64,000 bases of DNA from Ulota crispa. Lineage: Eukaryota; Streptophyta; Bryopsida; Orthotrichales; Orthotrichaceae. The notes under the pieces are model-generated. The model had not been told where the DNA came from, ran no database searches, and worked only from the letters and a program-made list of their open reading frames with translations. The translations under genes were made by a program, and so were the position numbers. This document shows positions 1 through 13,170 of the stretch, in pieces (position 1 is the stretch's first letter; each line of letters starts with the position of its first letter). The DNA is taken from NCBI GenBank assembly GCA_963920765.1, contig OY987242.1, positions 5,048,789 through 5,112,788 of the forward strand. The letters are read 5' to 3'.

Positions 1-477
1 ATTTGGCTGGTGCTGGTCTTTGGTTAACCGCGGGGGCTCCGAGGACGCGCTTCGTAGCTCTACAGCTGAAGAGCGAAGACGGGCAGCAGTCGGGAGTGTT
101 TGCTGTGTTTTACCGTGGGATGTCACGACGGTCAGATTTCTTGGGGTAGTTATCACGTAAAATTGCGCCTTGTTCGATTAGCAATCCAGAATCCGTGCCA
201 ACTGCGGCACAGAAACTCGTTATTGGCCAACACCGATGTGAACATATTATCCTGATTTGTCACAATTGTAATCTCATGTCGCATGAAATCCGAGAAATCT
301 TGATATAAATTGGGTGGTGTCATTTTGTGGCAGAATGATAACTTCGTGCTCTGCAGAAGTTTTGGACGTTGTCTGCATAGTTTTGTTCGTTGACTGTCAT
401 GCTTTCTCGGACCTTCCGCAGCATCCAAAGTTCTTGATGCGCGTCCCTGTGAGTTGTATTTACATCTTTAAATTTTA
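1..477. repeat. Left arm of large inverted repeat (truncated by window edge)
   Basis: This stretch is the reverse complement of 7712-8188 (position p pairs with 8189-p). I found one difference in 477 bases: A at 423 against C at 7766. The arm begins at base 1 of the window, so its true length is unknown and probably longer. The homology stops abruptly after base 477, where a TTAA-flanked element begins. Both arms hold the same 91-codon open frame without an ATG start or family resemblance, so I do not call a gene. The near-identity implies a recent duplication or ongoing gene conversion. Confidence 0.95.
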
Positions 478-912
478 TTAACCCATTAACGTTTGGTCCA
501 CCATTTCGTGTTCGATTTCGACTGTTCTCAGTTTGTGGAGAGACCGTGAGAGCATGTCAGAGAATTTGATGACGTGGCAAAGGGGAGGGGTATGGGGAAT
601 TGGAGAGTGTAGAGTGATGAGTGTAGGGCAATATGCATGCCAATTTGAGGTGGCATGTGGTTTCAGATTTGAAAAAACTAAAAGTATATGGGTGCAAAAT
701 TTACAACTTATTGCAAAAAGATTGTCATAACAACTACGAAGTGAGTAGAAGGCATGATGCATAATAGTAGTTTGTGCGAGACACGTTTATTTGTTTGGTC
801 AAATCTGTGGTATATGTGTGTGTTGGATAGTTTCAAAATTTTCTCCAAGTGGTTGTACAAACAATTCTCTACCCCCTACCCCTTGAATCGACCACAGTCG
901 TCGAAGGGTTAA
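478..912. mobile_element. Possible piggyBac-like non-autonomous element (TTAA-flanked)
   Basis: The segment is bracketed by TTAA at 478-481 and 909-912. It starts CCCATTAACG and ends CGAAGGG, so the CCC...GGG polarity matches the better copies at 1551 and 3370. The terminal repeats are imperfect, and no transposase is encoded in the 435 bases. TTAA target duplication with CCC/GGG ends is characteristic of the piggyBac superfamily. Assignment of this copy is tentative. It starts exactly where the inverted-repeat arm ends. Confidence 0.45.
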
Positions 913-1550
913 GGTATTGTGCAGTTGGGATAGCACGAAGTTTGGCTCGTCCATGAGCTACCTCGTAATGTTGATATGAAGTAGCCCCCGTATCTGTGAA
1001 ATTGTATGTGTGTTAGGGCATCTTTTGCAGCACGTTTTTCAAGCCCTGGAAAAATGAGGTTTCACAGGGAGAATGATGCGAATCTTCATGGCAAGATTTG
1101 AAGTTCTCCTACAACCCTAGTGGTTTTAGGGCATGCACCTGTATTATAACAAATTGCATGAGTACACTTAGGCTTTGGAGTGGGGTTGTGTTCATTATGG
1201 AGTGGGGTCGGGCTTGAAGAGTGATTGGCAGGGATCTTGGAGGAGGTCCGAAGAAAGCTTGAATTTGATGGGAACAAGGGTCCATCTAAAGGCCCCACAA
1301 CTTACACAAAGACGCATCGAGTGATGTTGGGGACTTGAAACGTGAAAGCCATTACGAATAGGGAGTGCAGGGCTATTTTGACGTGCTGCAATAGATGCTC
1401 TTATATCGTACATATTGGAAGGAGTTTTCCAATGTGAAATGCATATTTTTGGGGCATTGGGCACTACGGTTCACATCCCATCTTTGTAAATCCCATCTTA
1501 GCATGAGATCCTATCAACAAATTGGAGTACTGAAGGATGGCTTGTGCTTC
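913..1550. other. Gene-less spacer inside the inverted repeat
   Basis: Unique-looking intergenic DNA between two TTAA-flanked elements. Open frames are short and overlap on several strands, with no recognisable domain. I see no RNA gene or repeat. Confidence 0.5.
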
Positions 1551-2462
1551 TTAACCCTTTAAGGACCACACCCATTTTCACAAAATCCACTAGAAACAGG
1601 GGCTGTAAGCTTAGATGTGCAATTAACTCAAATATGGACCCATTTTCAATAATCCAATTGTACAAATGGGAAGTACACCTTGTTCACTTTAAAACACCAA
1701 AATTTTAGCTAGATCTATTGTTGGAGGTGAAACATTATAATGATGGAGCGAGCTGTATGCAGAAAATCTCTTGTGTTTCATGCTTGTGTGGTTTTGAATG
1801 TTACCGCTTCATGCAAGCTTTGATTGAAAAGAGCCTTACATTTCTAGAAAGCAAGGTTTCCCACCTTTCCAACAAGACTAGTTTCACACAAAACAGACAA
1901 AAATAGCAATCACAAGGTGTAGCTAAGTGGACAAAAAGGGTCAAAAATCCCATTTTCTTTGCAACTCTAAAACAATTCTACAAGAAATTTGATAACTGTT
2001 ATGGAAAATCCAATTGGTGAAAGCAATCAAGAATTGGCCTTAAATGTAGGATGATGTATTTTAAAGCCAAAATGACAACACCATTTTAGTAGATCTTCAA
2101 ATACCACAATTATACTACTACCGTATAAGAAAACAATACAAGCATATTTCTTACGCAATTTGAATTTTTTTAGAATTGTGCAATTGAAATTTGACATTCT
2201 TCTTGAATGTTTGATGTATTATGTTGTTGCTGTCCATCTTTGACAAAAAATGGATACGTATTTTGAAGCCATGCTGTATAAACATCATTATTTTTCAACT
2301 CACATACCCAATTGCATTGTTGTTTTTTTAGATGGATGCAAAATTCTTGTGATCACATGCATATTTCAAGACTAAATTCCAAATTATTGAGTGATCTCAA
2401 CCTAGAGGCAAAAAACCACTCCCAGCGACCAAAATATGGTCGCGTGGTCCTTAAAGGGTTAA
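1551..2462. mobile_element. piggyBac-like non-autonomous element, best-preserved copy
   Basis: Perfect 19-bp ends: TTAACCCTTTAAGGACCAC at 1551-1569 and its reverse complement at 2444-2462. Reading TTAA as the duplicated target leaves a 15-bp terminal repeat CCCTTTAAGGACCAC. The body (about 900 bp, AT-rich, no long frame) is similar by eye over nearly its whole length to 61840-62754, so this is a dispersed family. Directly inside the right end lies a stem-loop, GCGACCA-AAATA-TGGTCGC (2425-2443). The TTAA target with CCC/GGG termini points to the piggyBac superfamily. It has no coding capacity, so mobilisation would need a transposase from elsewhere. Confidence 0.8.
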
Positions 2463-3369
2463 GTGTCACTTAAAGAGTTTTGTGGCAATTTGATGGATTG
2501 TTGCTGCATGAAGGAACACCTTGATTTCTATGAATGCAAATGGGTTTAGCACAAATTTCAAGTGGCTCCCAAAAATTTAGGGGTGTACATCTATTAGTTT
2601 TCAATTTCCAATTCCATAATATGCATCTATTTTTGATTGTAGACTTAGCTAAACACACATTGCTTGAAAAAAGACAAAAGAGAACATAAAGTGCATGGAA
2701 AAGTAGCAAGTTGAGGTTTCAAAGTGTGTGATATGCTAATGTTCTTTTTTGTGACTATTAGAGCGGCCAGTTGGATTTCCTCATTCATTTATCAAGTGTT
2801 TGCAACTAAGTATTGAAGAATGATTTGCCAAGGGTGTGCACTACCTAAGGTTGTACACTATATACAATTGTAAAAGATGTGGTTTACAAAGACTAGCTGT
2901 GCTTATCAAATTGTGAAGCAATAATGATGAGCTATACCACTATTATCAACACATATTTGGTTATTTGAACTAGTCCTCACTAAAAAAGTGTTTTATATAA
3001 GTGTATGTCTTTGCTAGCAAACATACTCAAAACAAAGTTGCATTGGTAGAAGATTCAGTACACCAATTTAAAATTGTATTGAACAAGTCACTTGGAACTT
3101 GTTTGGATGAACTTTTTTGTGCAGGTAATCAAATTATGTATCTAGAACAAAATTGTAAGTTTGAGAATTTTGAAGAGCATACTTAAATCTATGGTCGGCA
3201 ACCTTACCATTGGAAAAGATTGGTGCTAAAATTGATGAAACAACCATGTTTTTAATGAAAAGACAATAACAGTTGCAAAAAGTACTAAATAACAACTGAC
3301 ACTCTTACCATTTTGGATGGACACACACACCTATGTAGTTCTCTTATTTGCATGAATGTGCACGGCTTA
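2463..3369. other. Gene-less spacer between two TTAA elements
   Basis: AT-rich sequence with only short random frames. No motif, RNA gene or duplicated segment was recognised. Confidence 0.5.
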
Positions 3370-4313
3370 TTAACCCCTAAAGGTCCAAATAGTGTTTTTT
3401 AGCAACGTAGCAATTTTGGGCAGTTCACTACAAATGGACTTTTCATTTTTTTTCTTTGGAATTTTCACCCATGATGTGTCCAAGGAGTAGCTTTAAGGCC
3501 CAACAAGTTTCATAACTTTTGATTTCATGGTTCAAAAGTTATTGTATGATATGTAGTTTTCTTTGTTTAGGGGGCAACCCGGGCAGCTCAAAAAACTTCT
3601 TTAAAAATTACATTTTTTGAAATTTGTTTTTTGAAATTAGTTCTTTAGATATATATATCCTTGGGAAGCTTTGAACCATTCAATTTTCATCAATGAGATG
3701 AAAGTTACGAGGAGATTCTGTTTGCATGCAGTTATGGATTTCCTCTCTAAAAAAAGTTTTAAGTCCTATGTTTTACTCAATTTTTAATATTTTCGAAGAA
3801 AAAAAATAAAGCCAAAGTATGGAGATTGTTTCTTACAACATTTCAACCATTGGGATTGCAATTTTCATTTTTCATAATTAAATTCTTAACAATTTAGCGT
3901 TTTGTATCATTCTCTACTTCTTTTTACTTACTAATTTTTTCGTATGTGTTATACATTTCCAAATGATTTGAAAATTTTCAAGTGTGTATTTGACTTGCCT
4001 TGAAGAATGAATACAAAAAATTACAACCATTTTGAAACTTTTTCATACAAATATGACCTTGTGAAGTGCAGCTGCCCGGATTTTTGCAGGGACAAAAAAC
4101 GAGTTTTTGTCAGTTCAAACTTAATCACTTAACAATCCACAAGGCAAAAATTTCTGGATTTTTTTCCACATCATTGGATACTAGTGTACTAGAAGATCTT
4201 ACGGTTAGATGTGTCCAAAAAATAACTTTTATCTAAAATTTGATACTTGCACTACAAATGACAGTTTTGGGGTAGTTTTGATGAAAACATGGTCAAAAGC
4301 CTTTAGGGGTTAA
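3370..4313. mobile_element. Second piggyBac-like family, TTAA-flanked element
   Basis: TTAA at 3370-3373 and 4310-4313. The terminal repeat CCCCTAAAGG (3374-3383) is matched exactly by CCTTTAGGGG (4300-4309). The 944-bp interior is AT-rich and non-coding. It differs from the 1551-2462 family inside but keeps the same target site and CCC/GGG polarity, so it looks like a separate non-autonomous family of the same superfamily. Confidence 0.7.
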
Positions 4314-4837
4314 CAAATGATTTAAATAAAATATTGTCGGTGCAAATCAGTAGATGATAGAGATCTGACCCCATCTTGAGCATAATAGGCCTTACCAAAT
4401 AAGATTTTGGATACATCTTCCAAGACCCCAATTTCATGGGGAGTAGTACAACTTTATTCTTAACAATATCTTAGGAATTGTTGGATTGGACACCTTGTGA
4501 ATAGAAGCAAGACAAATCTTGAATACATAACAACTTAACAAAACTGATTTGAAGAAATGGTTTAGATTCTAAAAGTGTGAGCTACCCAATGGTACCAAAA
4601 GGAGAGATTAGTCCTAGGAAGAGGAAATAATTCAACTAAGTAGGATTGGAAACACACAAACTCATTAGTTGGTTCTTAAACACCACTGCCAAGTTTTCAA
4701 TGTGTTTTTGAAGACCTAGTTGAGGAGAGTAAATAACCTCCCAATTTATTTGCTACAAGTGGTATAAATGAGCTTTACACTTTATCAACAATGGCAAATA
4801 AGGACAATTTAGGTAAAAGATTCACAATTAAACAACT

Positions 4838-5580
4838 CAATAGAGGTAGTTGCAAGAAACACTTCACGATTTTGTCTCAAAGACCCTTAAAACTAGTAGT
4901 ACTAAGTAGTACTATGAGCTTTTGAAATAATTTTTTTAAATAAAATAAAATGTAGAAATTATGTAACATACTTTAAAAAGCATACTCATGAAAATTCAGA
5001 CCTAGAAAAAATTTATTCTAAAAGTTATGCACAAAAATAGAGGGACAAAAATTACCAACAAAAAGACAATTTCCTTTTTATTTTTTAAAAAACAGTAAAA
5101 AAAATCAAAAAATTAAAACAAAAAATGGACATTTTTTATCTCTTAGAGTAACTTTACTTGATGCAAGTGGTTTTTGGAGGATTTTTTAATTTATTTCACC
5201 AATGCAAAGAGAATGGATGCCCACTTTGAGACAATGTGTATGACATGGAATTTAGAATTTTGTGAAACCCTTCTGCACATCCATGTAATGCTTTATGATA
5301 AACAACTTCCTTGATTTGTGGCACAAAATTTGCTTTTTGGACCCAAAATAGTACTAAAAACCCCCAAAATGGCCAAGGTAGACACCTATTTAGGGGTTGT
5401 TTAAAAATTGTAAAATAAGTTTTTAAAAAAAATTATAAAATATCTATAACTTTGAAGTGAACATTATTTTGAAATTCAAAGTCAAAATGACTTTGCACGT
5501 AAAAGATAAGAGCCAAAAACCACTTGTAAGAGGTGAAGGGGACAAAAATTAGTACAAGTGTTTCTTGCAATCATCTATAG
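4838..5580. mobile_element. Non-autonomous TIR element (first copy of a dispersed family)
   Basis: The ends are inverted: TTGCAAGAAACACTT near 4850-4864 is matched by AAGTGTTTCTTGCAA at 5556-5570, with weaker pairing outward. The body is homologous, in opposite orientation, to about 28840-29265. Shared landmarks are a stretch after the left end, an AT-rich core, and a block containing ACTTTGAGACA. No transposase frame is visible. Superfamily not assigned, because the target duplication is unclear. Confidence 0.6.
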
Positions 5581-7016
5581 AAACATGTTTGCTTGAGGTT
5601 TGTGATGTTGTAATAATCTAATCATAGATCTAACAACATTTAGTTGTTTGGTTTCATTTGTGAGGTCACAAAACATAACAAAAATCTACACTAGCACATT
5701 TACAATCTAGATATTTCAAGGTATAATTTGCCACTACAATACTTACCTACAACACACTATAGCAACTAAGAAAAAGTTGTTGACTAAGATAACCTAAACA
5801 AATTACGCAGAAGACATCAATTAAATAATTCAATGTACATATACAAAAACAATTAGCTAATTGCCACACTATCACTATAAATTTAGGCCTCTCATACTTT
5901 TGAGAGTTCCATGGGAAAGTAGCTCAAAATAATTGGTTACATACCCAACTATTGTACTAAAAAACTAATAAACCAAAGCGTAACGTAAAAGCACCCTATT
6001 CCAACCTAATGTGGTTTCTCTCTACACATGATGTTCCTTCTAGAACATAAATCTACATAAATTGTAATAGTTGCTCATTTTGGTCATCAACAATAAACTT
6101 TCTACAATTTACCTCAACTTAGGTTTTAGAATAACCACCTTGTGTACAGAGTAACCATATGAGGCACACAACCTAGAGTGTTATTTTGGGTATGAATTTC
6201 TATCCCAAATGCATTAGTGCAAAATTATAATTAGCGACAACAATGATAAACCTACCATTCAAAAGATTAGCTTTTTAGGTCTAAATAATTTATCTGTTGA
6301 AACTAGACCCAAGGTAACCATACCCATACCTAAGTGCTAAAGGGTTTGCAATACTTCAAGGTCTAGGAAAATTTAGGTAAACGATTGGTAGGATTACCCT
6401 TTCAACAAGCTATCATAGAATGTTATTTTATGTGGAAAAATGTATTGTAGAATATTTTATATTAAAGGACAAAGTTGTAACTCATAAGGTCCCATTAGAA
6501 ACTCTTAACTACCCTTGAAATTGCTTGGATGTGTCCCTAGACATTTACTTGACAATCTCAATCGCCACCCTCCCCAACTAGCTTCTAAGCTAACATGTAG
6601 CAAGATTTGTTGGAGTAAGTGACATTCATTGCTCCACTTTGGGTTCTAAAGTGTGTGGAGAGCACCCAAATGTAGAGTGTGGAATTGCAAACCACTCAAG
6701 TATGGGTATAGTTAGCTTAATAATATAGAAAATGAAATCCTCTTTTCATAATGATAGTAAGGTATTCAACTCTAAGAGCATTTGGTCATTTTGAAATATT
6801 CAAGTAGGGGTCACTAAAATGGTGCACCAAGCCTTCTAATTAGATGATAGTTTATTTATTCAAACATTGAATTTGTGCATGCACAATTTTAAAACCTCAA
6901 AAGAGTGACATGAGCTACCACTTCCTATGTTTATTAGCCATAATTGTATTTGGCGTCGACTTTCAATAAAATACAAATATATGTCATACTTGAATAAAGG
7001 AAAGGGAATTAATATG
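5581..7016. other. Gene-less AT-rich spacer
   Basis: No supported gene, RNA or repeat. Frames are short, and composition is uniformly AT-rich. Confidence 0.5.
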
Positions 7017-7401
7017 TGTACCACACCCTTTCAATTACTATACCACACCCGTGGGAAAATTTTAGATTTCTACCATCAAAAAGCTGAATTTGAGGATTTG
7101 GAATTTAGATTTGAACTTAGAGACCATGTTTTAGTCTAGAACCATAAAAAGGTTGCAATTCAAGAACACCCAATGAAAATGTTTATCTTTTTTTACAAAC
7201 AAAAGTAAAAGTAACACTTTTCTCCCTAGTTAAACTTTTTCATTGCATGTTGTTGAATTGGAACATTTTTTATGGCTCTAGACAAAATCATGGTCTCTTA
7301 AGTCCAAATCTGAATTCAAAATTCTCAATTCATCTTTCTGATGGTAGAAATCTAAAATTTTCCCAGGGGTGTGATACAGTAATTGAAACGGTGTGATACA
7401 G
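7017..7401. mobile_element. Foldback MITE with ~150-bp inverted arms
   Basis: The left arm (about 7017-7168) and right arm (about 7244-7401) are inverted copies at roughly 80-85% identity by eye. Shared blocks include GGGAAAATTTTAGATTTCT and the terminal repeated motif TACCACACC. A loop of about 75 bp separates them. The terminal TACCAC sub-repeats resemble those of the foldback element at 16049-16446, suggesting one family. The exact outer ends and target duplication are uncertain. Confidence 0.7.
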
Positions 7402-7711
7402 ATACCACGCCCCTACATGAAAACATGATCTCTCTCACTATTTGAGCAATGAAAATGGAATGGGTCCTTCCACATTTTAAGACCCTTGCCGAAACACTCG
7501 TCGCAATGAAGTGGTTGAATTTAAAACTCATATCTACACCATTTCCGAGTAACATTTAAAACATTCATGCTACCACATCACCTATGCACCTTCTACTTAA
7601 ATAAATTGTAGACAGATTTTTCTGAAACTGTGACCATACTCGTAATTATTTTGAAAGTAAAACCTCCCCTGTACTATTTTCTGTCCTCCTATCCCTCATC
7701 GATATTTCTCC
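7402..7711. other. Gene-less tail of the inverted-repeat spacer
   Basis: Intergenic sequence between the foldback MITE and the right arm. I see nothing specific in it. Confidence 0.45.
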
Positions 7712-8188
7712 TAAAATTTAAAGATGTAAATACAACTCACAGGGACGCGCATCAAGAACTTTGGACGCTGCGGAAGGTCCGAGAAAGCATGACAGTCAAC
7801 GAACAAAACTATGCAGACAACGTCCAAAACTTCTGCAGAGCACGAAGTTATCATTCTGCCACAAAATGACACCACCCAATTTATATCAAGATTTCTCGGA
7901 TTTCATGCGACATGAGATTACAATTGTGACAAATCAGGATAATATGTTCACATCGGTGTTGGCCAATAACGAGTTTCTGTGCCGCAGTTGGCACGGATTC
8001 TGGATTGCTAATCGAACAAGGCGCAATTTTACGTGATAACTACCCCAAGAAATCTGACCGTCGTGACATCCCACGGTAAAACACAGCAAACACTCCCGAC
8101 TGCTGCCCGTCTTCGCTCTTCAGCTGTAGAGCTACGAAGCGCGTCCTCGGAGCCCCCGCGGTTAACCAAAGACCAGCACCAGCCAAAT
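7712..8188. repeat. Right arm of large inverted repeat, in the alpha-tubulin 3' flank
   Basis: Reverse complement of 1-477 with one mismatch. It lies 158 bp beyond the alpha-tubulin stop codon, on the downstream side of that minus-strand gene. If the repeat continues past the left edge of the window, its next bases would be a copy of the tubulin 3' UTR and gene. A tail-to-tail tubulin pair is therefore the simplest explanation, but the window cannot show it. Confidence 0.95.
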
Positions 8189-8345
8189 AGACTCTACACA
8201 TTCCAGCAGTTATTCAAACATACGTGGATACAAGGTAAGGGGAAGAGTCACAACGTTATGGTAGTGCCATTTACAAAAACCAGTTCCGCACGCACGACTG
8301 CGACCCATTACAGATAGACACCACGCCCTACAGACATCAAGACTC

Positions 8346-9906
<1,561 letters not shown>

Positions 9907-10455
9907 TGTCGCTGGCTCGACTCACGCTCCAGAGGCTCCCACAGCAAACGGTACCGAATCGAACGCGGCACGCAGGCAATCCCCTAAACCACAGAAAGCA
10001 GACGGCGACGACGGAGCCGGCAGATTGGAAGAGCTTCGAGGTAGGCGTGTACGAAGACGCCTCCAAGAAGTGCGAACGGTGCAGCACTGCGGCTATGGCA
10101 GCTCCAAGAGCTCGCCTGCCAGCCTTATGGCCCGGGAGAGACGACGCCTCATTGGCGGCACCGGCTGGGCCGGTACCCGCTGGCTCGCACCCGGGGCGGC
10201 TGCCGTTGGGTCACCGGCGATGGGCGGTGCCCGGTGCGCCGTTCGGCAATTTGAACTTCCCCCCGCCCTCCTTCGTGCATCCGAGAGTCCGAGACCGACG
10301 CTACGACCAGGGAGGGCCGCGGGGCAAGAACTGACCCTCAAGAGCAGAGCATGCTCCCTTGCTGCGGCTGTACTAATAACTATCATTATCCAGTGCCACG
10401 ATTTTACGCATAGCGTTATTTTGCCCCTATCATGCAAGTCACTCTAATTTCTCAT
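9907..10455 (-). promoter_or_regulatory. Alpha-tubulin 5' UTR and promoter region
   Basis: GC-rich sequence directly upstream of the tubulin ATG on the minus strand, turning AT-rich beyond about 10360. A TGGGCC site-II-type element lies at 10166-10171. I could not place a TATA box or start site. Open frames on both strands here are composition artefacts. Confidence 0.5.
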
Positions 10456-10617
10456 TAAGGTAGTCACATCTTAATCCGACCGTGCACCTAATGGCGCCCA
10501 AATGATTCAATAAATAGGGTATTTATGACGTACCTAGGTTTGCGATGTACAAACCCTTACACTACGTATATTTGGGTGCCATTAGGTGCATTGTCAGATT
10601 AAGTTGTACCTACCTTA
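10456..10617. mobile_element. 162-bp MITE with ~48-bp terminal inverted repeats
   Basis: The left end, starting TAAGGTAG at 10456, pairs with the right end, finishing CTACCTTA at 10617. Both arms contain GCACCTAATGGC or its complement. If the outer TA is the target duplication, the ends are AGGTAG...CTACCT, which fits a Tc1/mariner (Stowaway-like) MITE. It sits at the far end of the tubulin promoter region. The same eight terminal bases recur in the element at 11805-12125. Confidence 0.75.
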
Positions 10618-11804
10618 TTTTAGTTGGTAGTGAATTCTTAAGTTGATAATAAGTGTTGATTTTGGATAGTGGTTCAATGCAAGGTAGATCATTAGGATAC
10701 TACTTCAGAAGTTTTGTTTGGAATCAATTTGGTAGTAAGTTAATAAATTTCAATAAGTCTTTTGTACACAGTTAATTTTTACATTGACAGTTAGTGTTGA
10801 TATCACTAGTTGCATTGTCAAGAAGCAGTGATAGAGCATCTTTAGCCGTCTTGGCTTGTTCAAAGGTTTTGTTTATTTTTGAGGCACCTTCAAGCTCTTT
10901 GATCTCCACCTGTACTCTTTGAAAAGGTGGCCTTGCAGTTCAACATGCCCATACATAATAATTTGATCACTTTTTAAGGAAAGTAAAGCATGAAGTTCAA
11001 TGCAAATGGGATGAATAATGGATAACAAGGTTTTATTGGGCCCTTGCTAGAAACAATAAGACACAACGCCTTGGGAGGGTTGTGAAATGGCCCTCATCAC
11101 CTTTCATCCACTGTGAACATGTGTTAGACCTTGGGAGGGCATTGGTGGAGATGCCCTTACAATGTGTGGTTATTGATGTGAACAGCAAATGTCCTTATTA
11201 GTGTACTAGTCACTGTTTGGGTTTGGAGTTCTAGCATGTGCGCCCTTGCAAGTAATCCATCATTTGGCAAGTGTTTCCATTTGCTTCTAGAGAGCTCTCC
11301 AAACTCTTGTCCCCCATCCTTGCTCTTCAAGTGTGCTCCACAGATAGTTGTTTAGCCCCACAAATAGTGTTTTGACCATTCATCAAGTGGATAAAAAGAT
11401 GGAGCTTAGTGAACTATGTGTGAATTATGATTTTAAGGGCCATTGCTTGACACGCTCAAGTTGAATGTCAAGAGAACATTTTGAGAGGCCCCAAGCATTT
11501 ATCAATAAAATATTGCATGCAAACTAGGAGGCTTGCACGTGTGTGGGTGCAGATGCTCTCATTCTAATGGCCATTGTTTTGGCAGTGTGCTAGGAGCAAG
11601 GTTCATTTGCTAGCAAATTTTTGCCTAAATCGCACCTCACATTGCTTTTGGCAACCAATACACAAAGAAATTTTTGGAAAAAAGGGGATGAAATTGCCAC
11701 ATTCCTCCTTACTCAAGAACCTTGTTTGCCAAATTTTGGATATAAGTAGCGTATATTAATAAACTTATTGAATAAATGTGCGCAAATTGTTCATTCATTC
11801 CAAT
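10618..11804. other. Gene-less region with a diverged dispersed repeat
   Basis: No gene recognised. About 11418-11545 resembles about 15285-15412 in the same orientation, sharing a CTTGACAC block and an ATTTTGAGAGG block, so both are old copies of one repeat. The rest appears unique. Confidence 0.45.
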
Positions 11805-12125
11805 TAAGGTAGGAGCATCCATAAGCGTCAGTGTCCCCATAATCGTCACTTTTGAAATCTTGGAAAACTTGTGGAAATGAATAGATGTAATTACAAGGAT
11901 GTACAACATGTGAACATGAAATCTTGAAAGTGGTTATGGGTGCAATGGTAGTTTGCTCTTTAAAAATTCACAACTTATTCTCACAGTATCCAAATAATAC
12001 ATTCAAAAATGCAAACTCATTTTTTTTTCACAGTTCCCAATAAAATCTTATAATTTACTAGTTATTTATTAACAGTCACCACGTTCAAATCCCTTAGTTT
12101 GACGTTTATGGGTGCTCCTACCTTA
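11805..12125. mobile_element. 321-bp MITE sharing TAAGGTAG ends
   Basis: The left end TAAGGTAGGAGCATCCATAA (11805) pairs with the reverse complement of the right end, TAAGGTAGGAGCACCCATAA (ending 12125). The inverted match covers about 26 bp with two or three differences. The interior is AT-rich and non-coding. TA flanks are again possible. It belongs with 10456-10617 by its terminal bases, though the interiors differ. Confidence 0.7.
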
Positions 12126-12569
12126 CAGCCAATTTTTCCTTACCTGCGTGCATTCTGAGGTGCCAGTCGGTCTATCCTGACAAAAACTAATACAAAATCC
12201 CTGGTTGGGAGGTGGGGAAATGACAATACCTGACATGGTCTCTTTCATTCATTAATCTGACGGGCAATCAGGGACCTCATCCGGGCAAGCTTCGTCCGTT
12301 TCGTCCTCGACAAATACCGGGTCATCTGGGACCTGGTTTTGTGTCATTCACCTGGTGAGAACACTGCACATGCGCGATGTGCTGTCAATTTTCCAGACTT
12401 CCATTGCATGAAAATGATTGTGGATGACATTTCAAGTGAGAGGGATTTCTAATTCGTTTGGATCGCAACAGGACTACATAACATTCAGTAGCCTGAACAG
12501 AGGCTGCCTTTCCCTCTCTTCAGGTATCATTCATAAACTTCGTCTTGACAAATAAAAAAAAACAAAAAA
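12126..12569. other. Gene-less, locally GC-richer segment
   Basis: Composition is closer to genic DNA than the surroundings, with short degenerate repeats around CCGGG and GGGACCT between 12250 and 12350. No coding frame or RNA motif was recognised. Confidence 0.35.
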
Positions 12570-12641
12570 CAAAATTTTTCTTTTTTCTTTTTTTGAGTTT
12601 TCTTTTTTCTTTTTTTGAGTTTTCTTTTTTCTTTTTTTGAC
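12570..12641. repeat. Pyrimidine-rich tandem repeat
   Basis: About three copies of a 22-bp unit made of T runs broken by C and GAG (TTTTTTTGAGTTTTC as core). Simple tandem repeat, which makes a spurious lysine-rich frame on the minus strand. Confidence 0.8.
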
Positions 12642-12719
12642 ATGGCTGGCACCCCACATTGACTTATGTGCACTAAACTAAGTCTCTCTTTCATAAACTC
12701 TCTGACAAATTCAACCAAG

Positions 12720-13170
12720 TGTCCCCATAGCTAAAGATGGGTGCGGAATTTTCCACACCATTTCATCCAAATATTCCATCCCATGGATGGAATGGTGTGG
12801 AATATTCCACACCATTTAGGGCAGCTCATAGTCGTGCTACTGAATGTTATGTAAGGGCCTCTTTCCACGTGATGTTGGGGTTGGGATCGGCCACCAATGA
12901 TCGGCGAGATCATAGGTTCAGAAAAATCGAACTTCCAATCTAATTGGTCACTAGTGAACAATTCCGACCCCAAGATCAAATGGAAGGAGGCTCTAAGATA
13001 GACACACCCATTCTTAAGGAGCTCCCAATTCCAAATTCTAGATTTGAGAGTTTCACCATACACTATTGTATTCAAAGTGGAGCAGTGAACACTACTTGCA
13101 CAAGCAATTTTTATCACATGATAGTTGCTAAGTTGGTTTGAGAAAGCTGAGATGGGGACCATCAAGTACC
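12720..13170. repeat. Foldback-containing segment with a 26-bp perfect palindrome
   Basis: A perfect 26-bp palindrome is centred between 12803 and 12804 (12791-12816), with half-site AATGGTGTGGAAT. A related TTCCACACCATTTCATCC lies just upstream. Further in, about 12855-12887 is an imperfect inverted match to about 12966-12998. Frames on both strands arise from this symmetry and do not look like genes. It may be a decayed foldback element. Confidence 0.55.

Noticed and set aside
153..428. 91-codon frame repeated identically in both inverted-repeat arms (also 7761-8036)
   Set aside because: It is identical only because the arms are duplicated. It starts at TTG, has no domain, and lies in the tubulin 3' flank.
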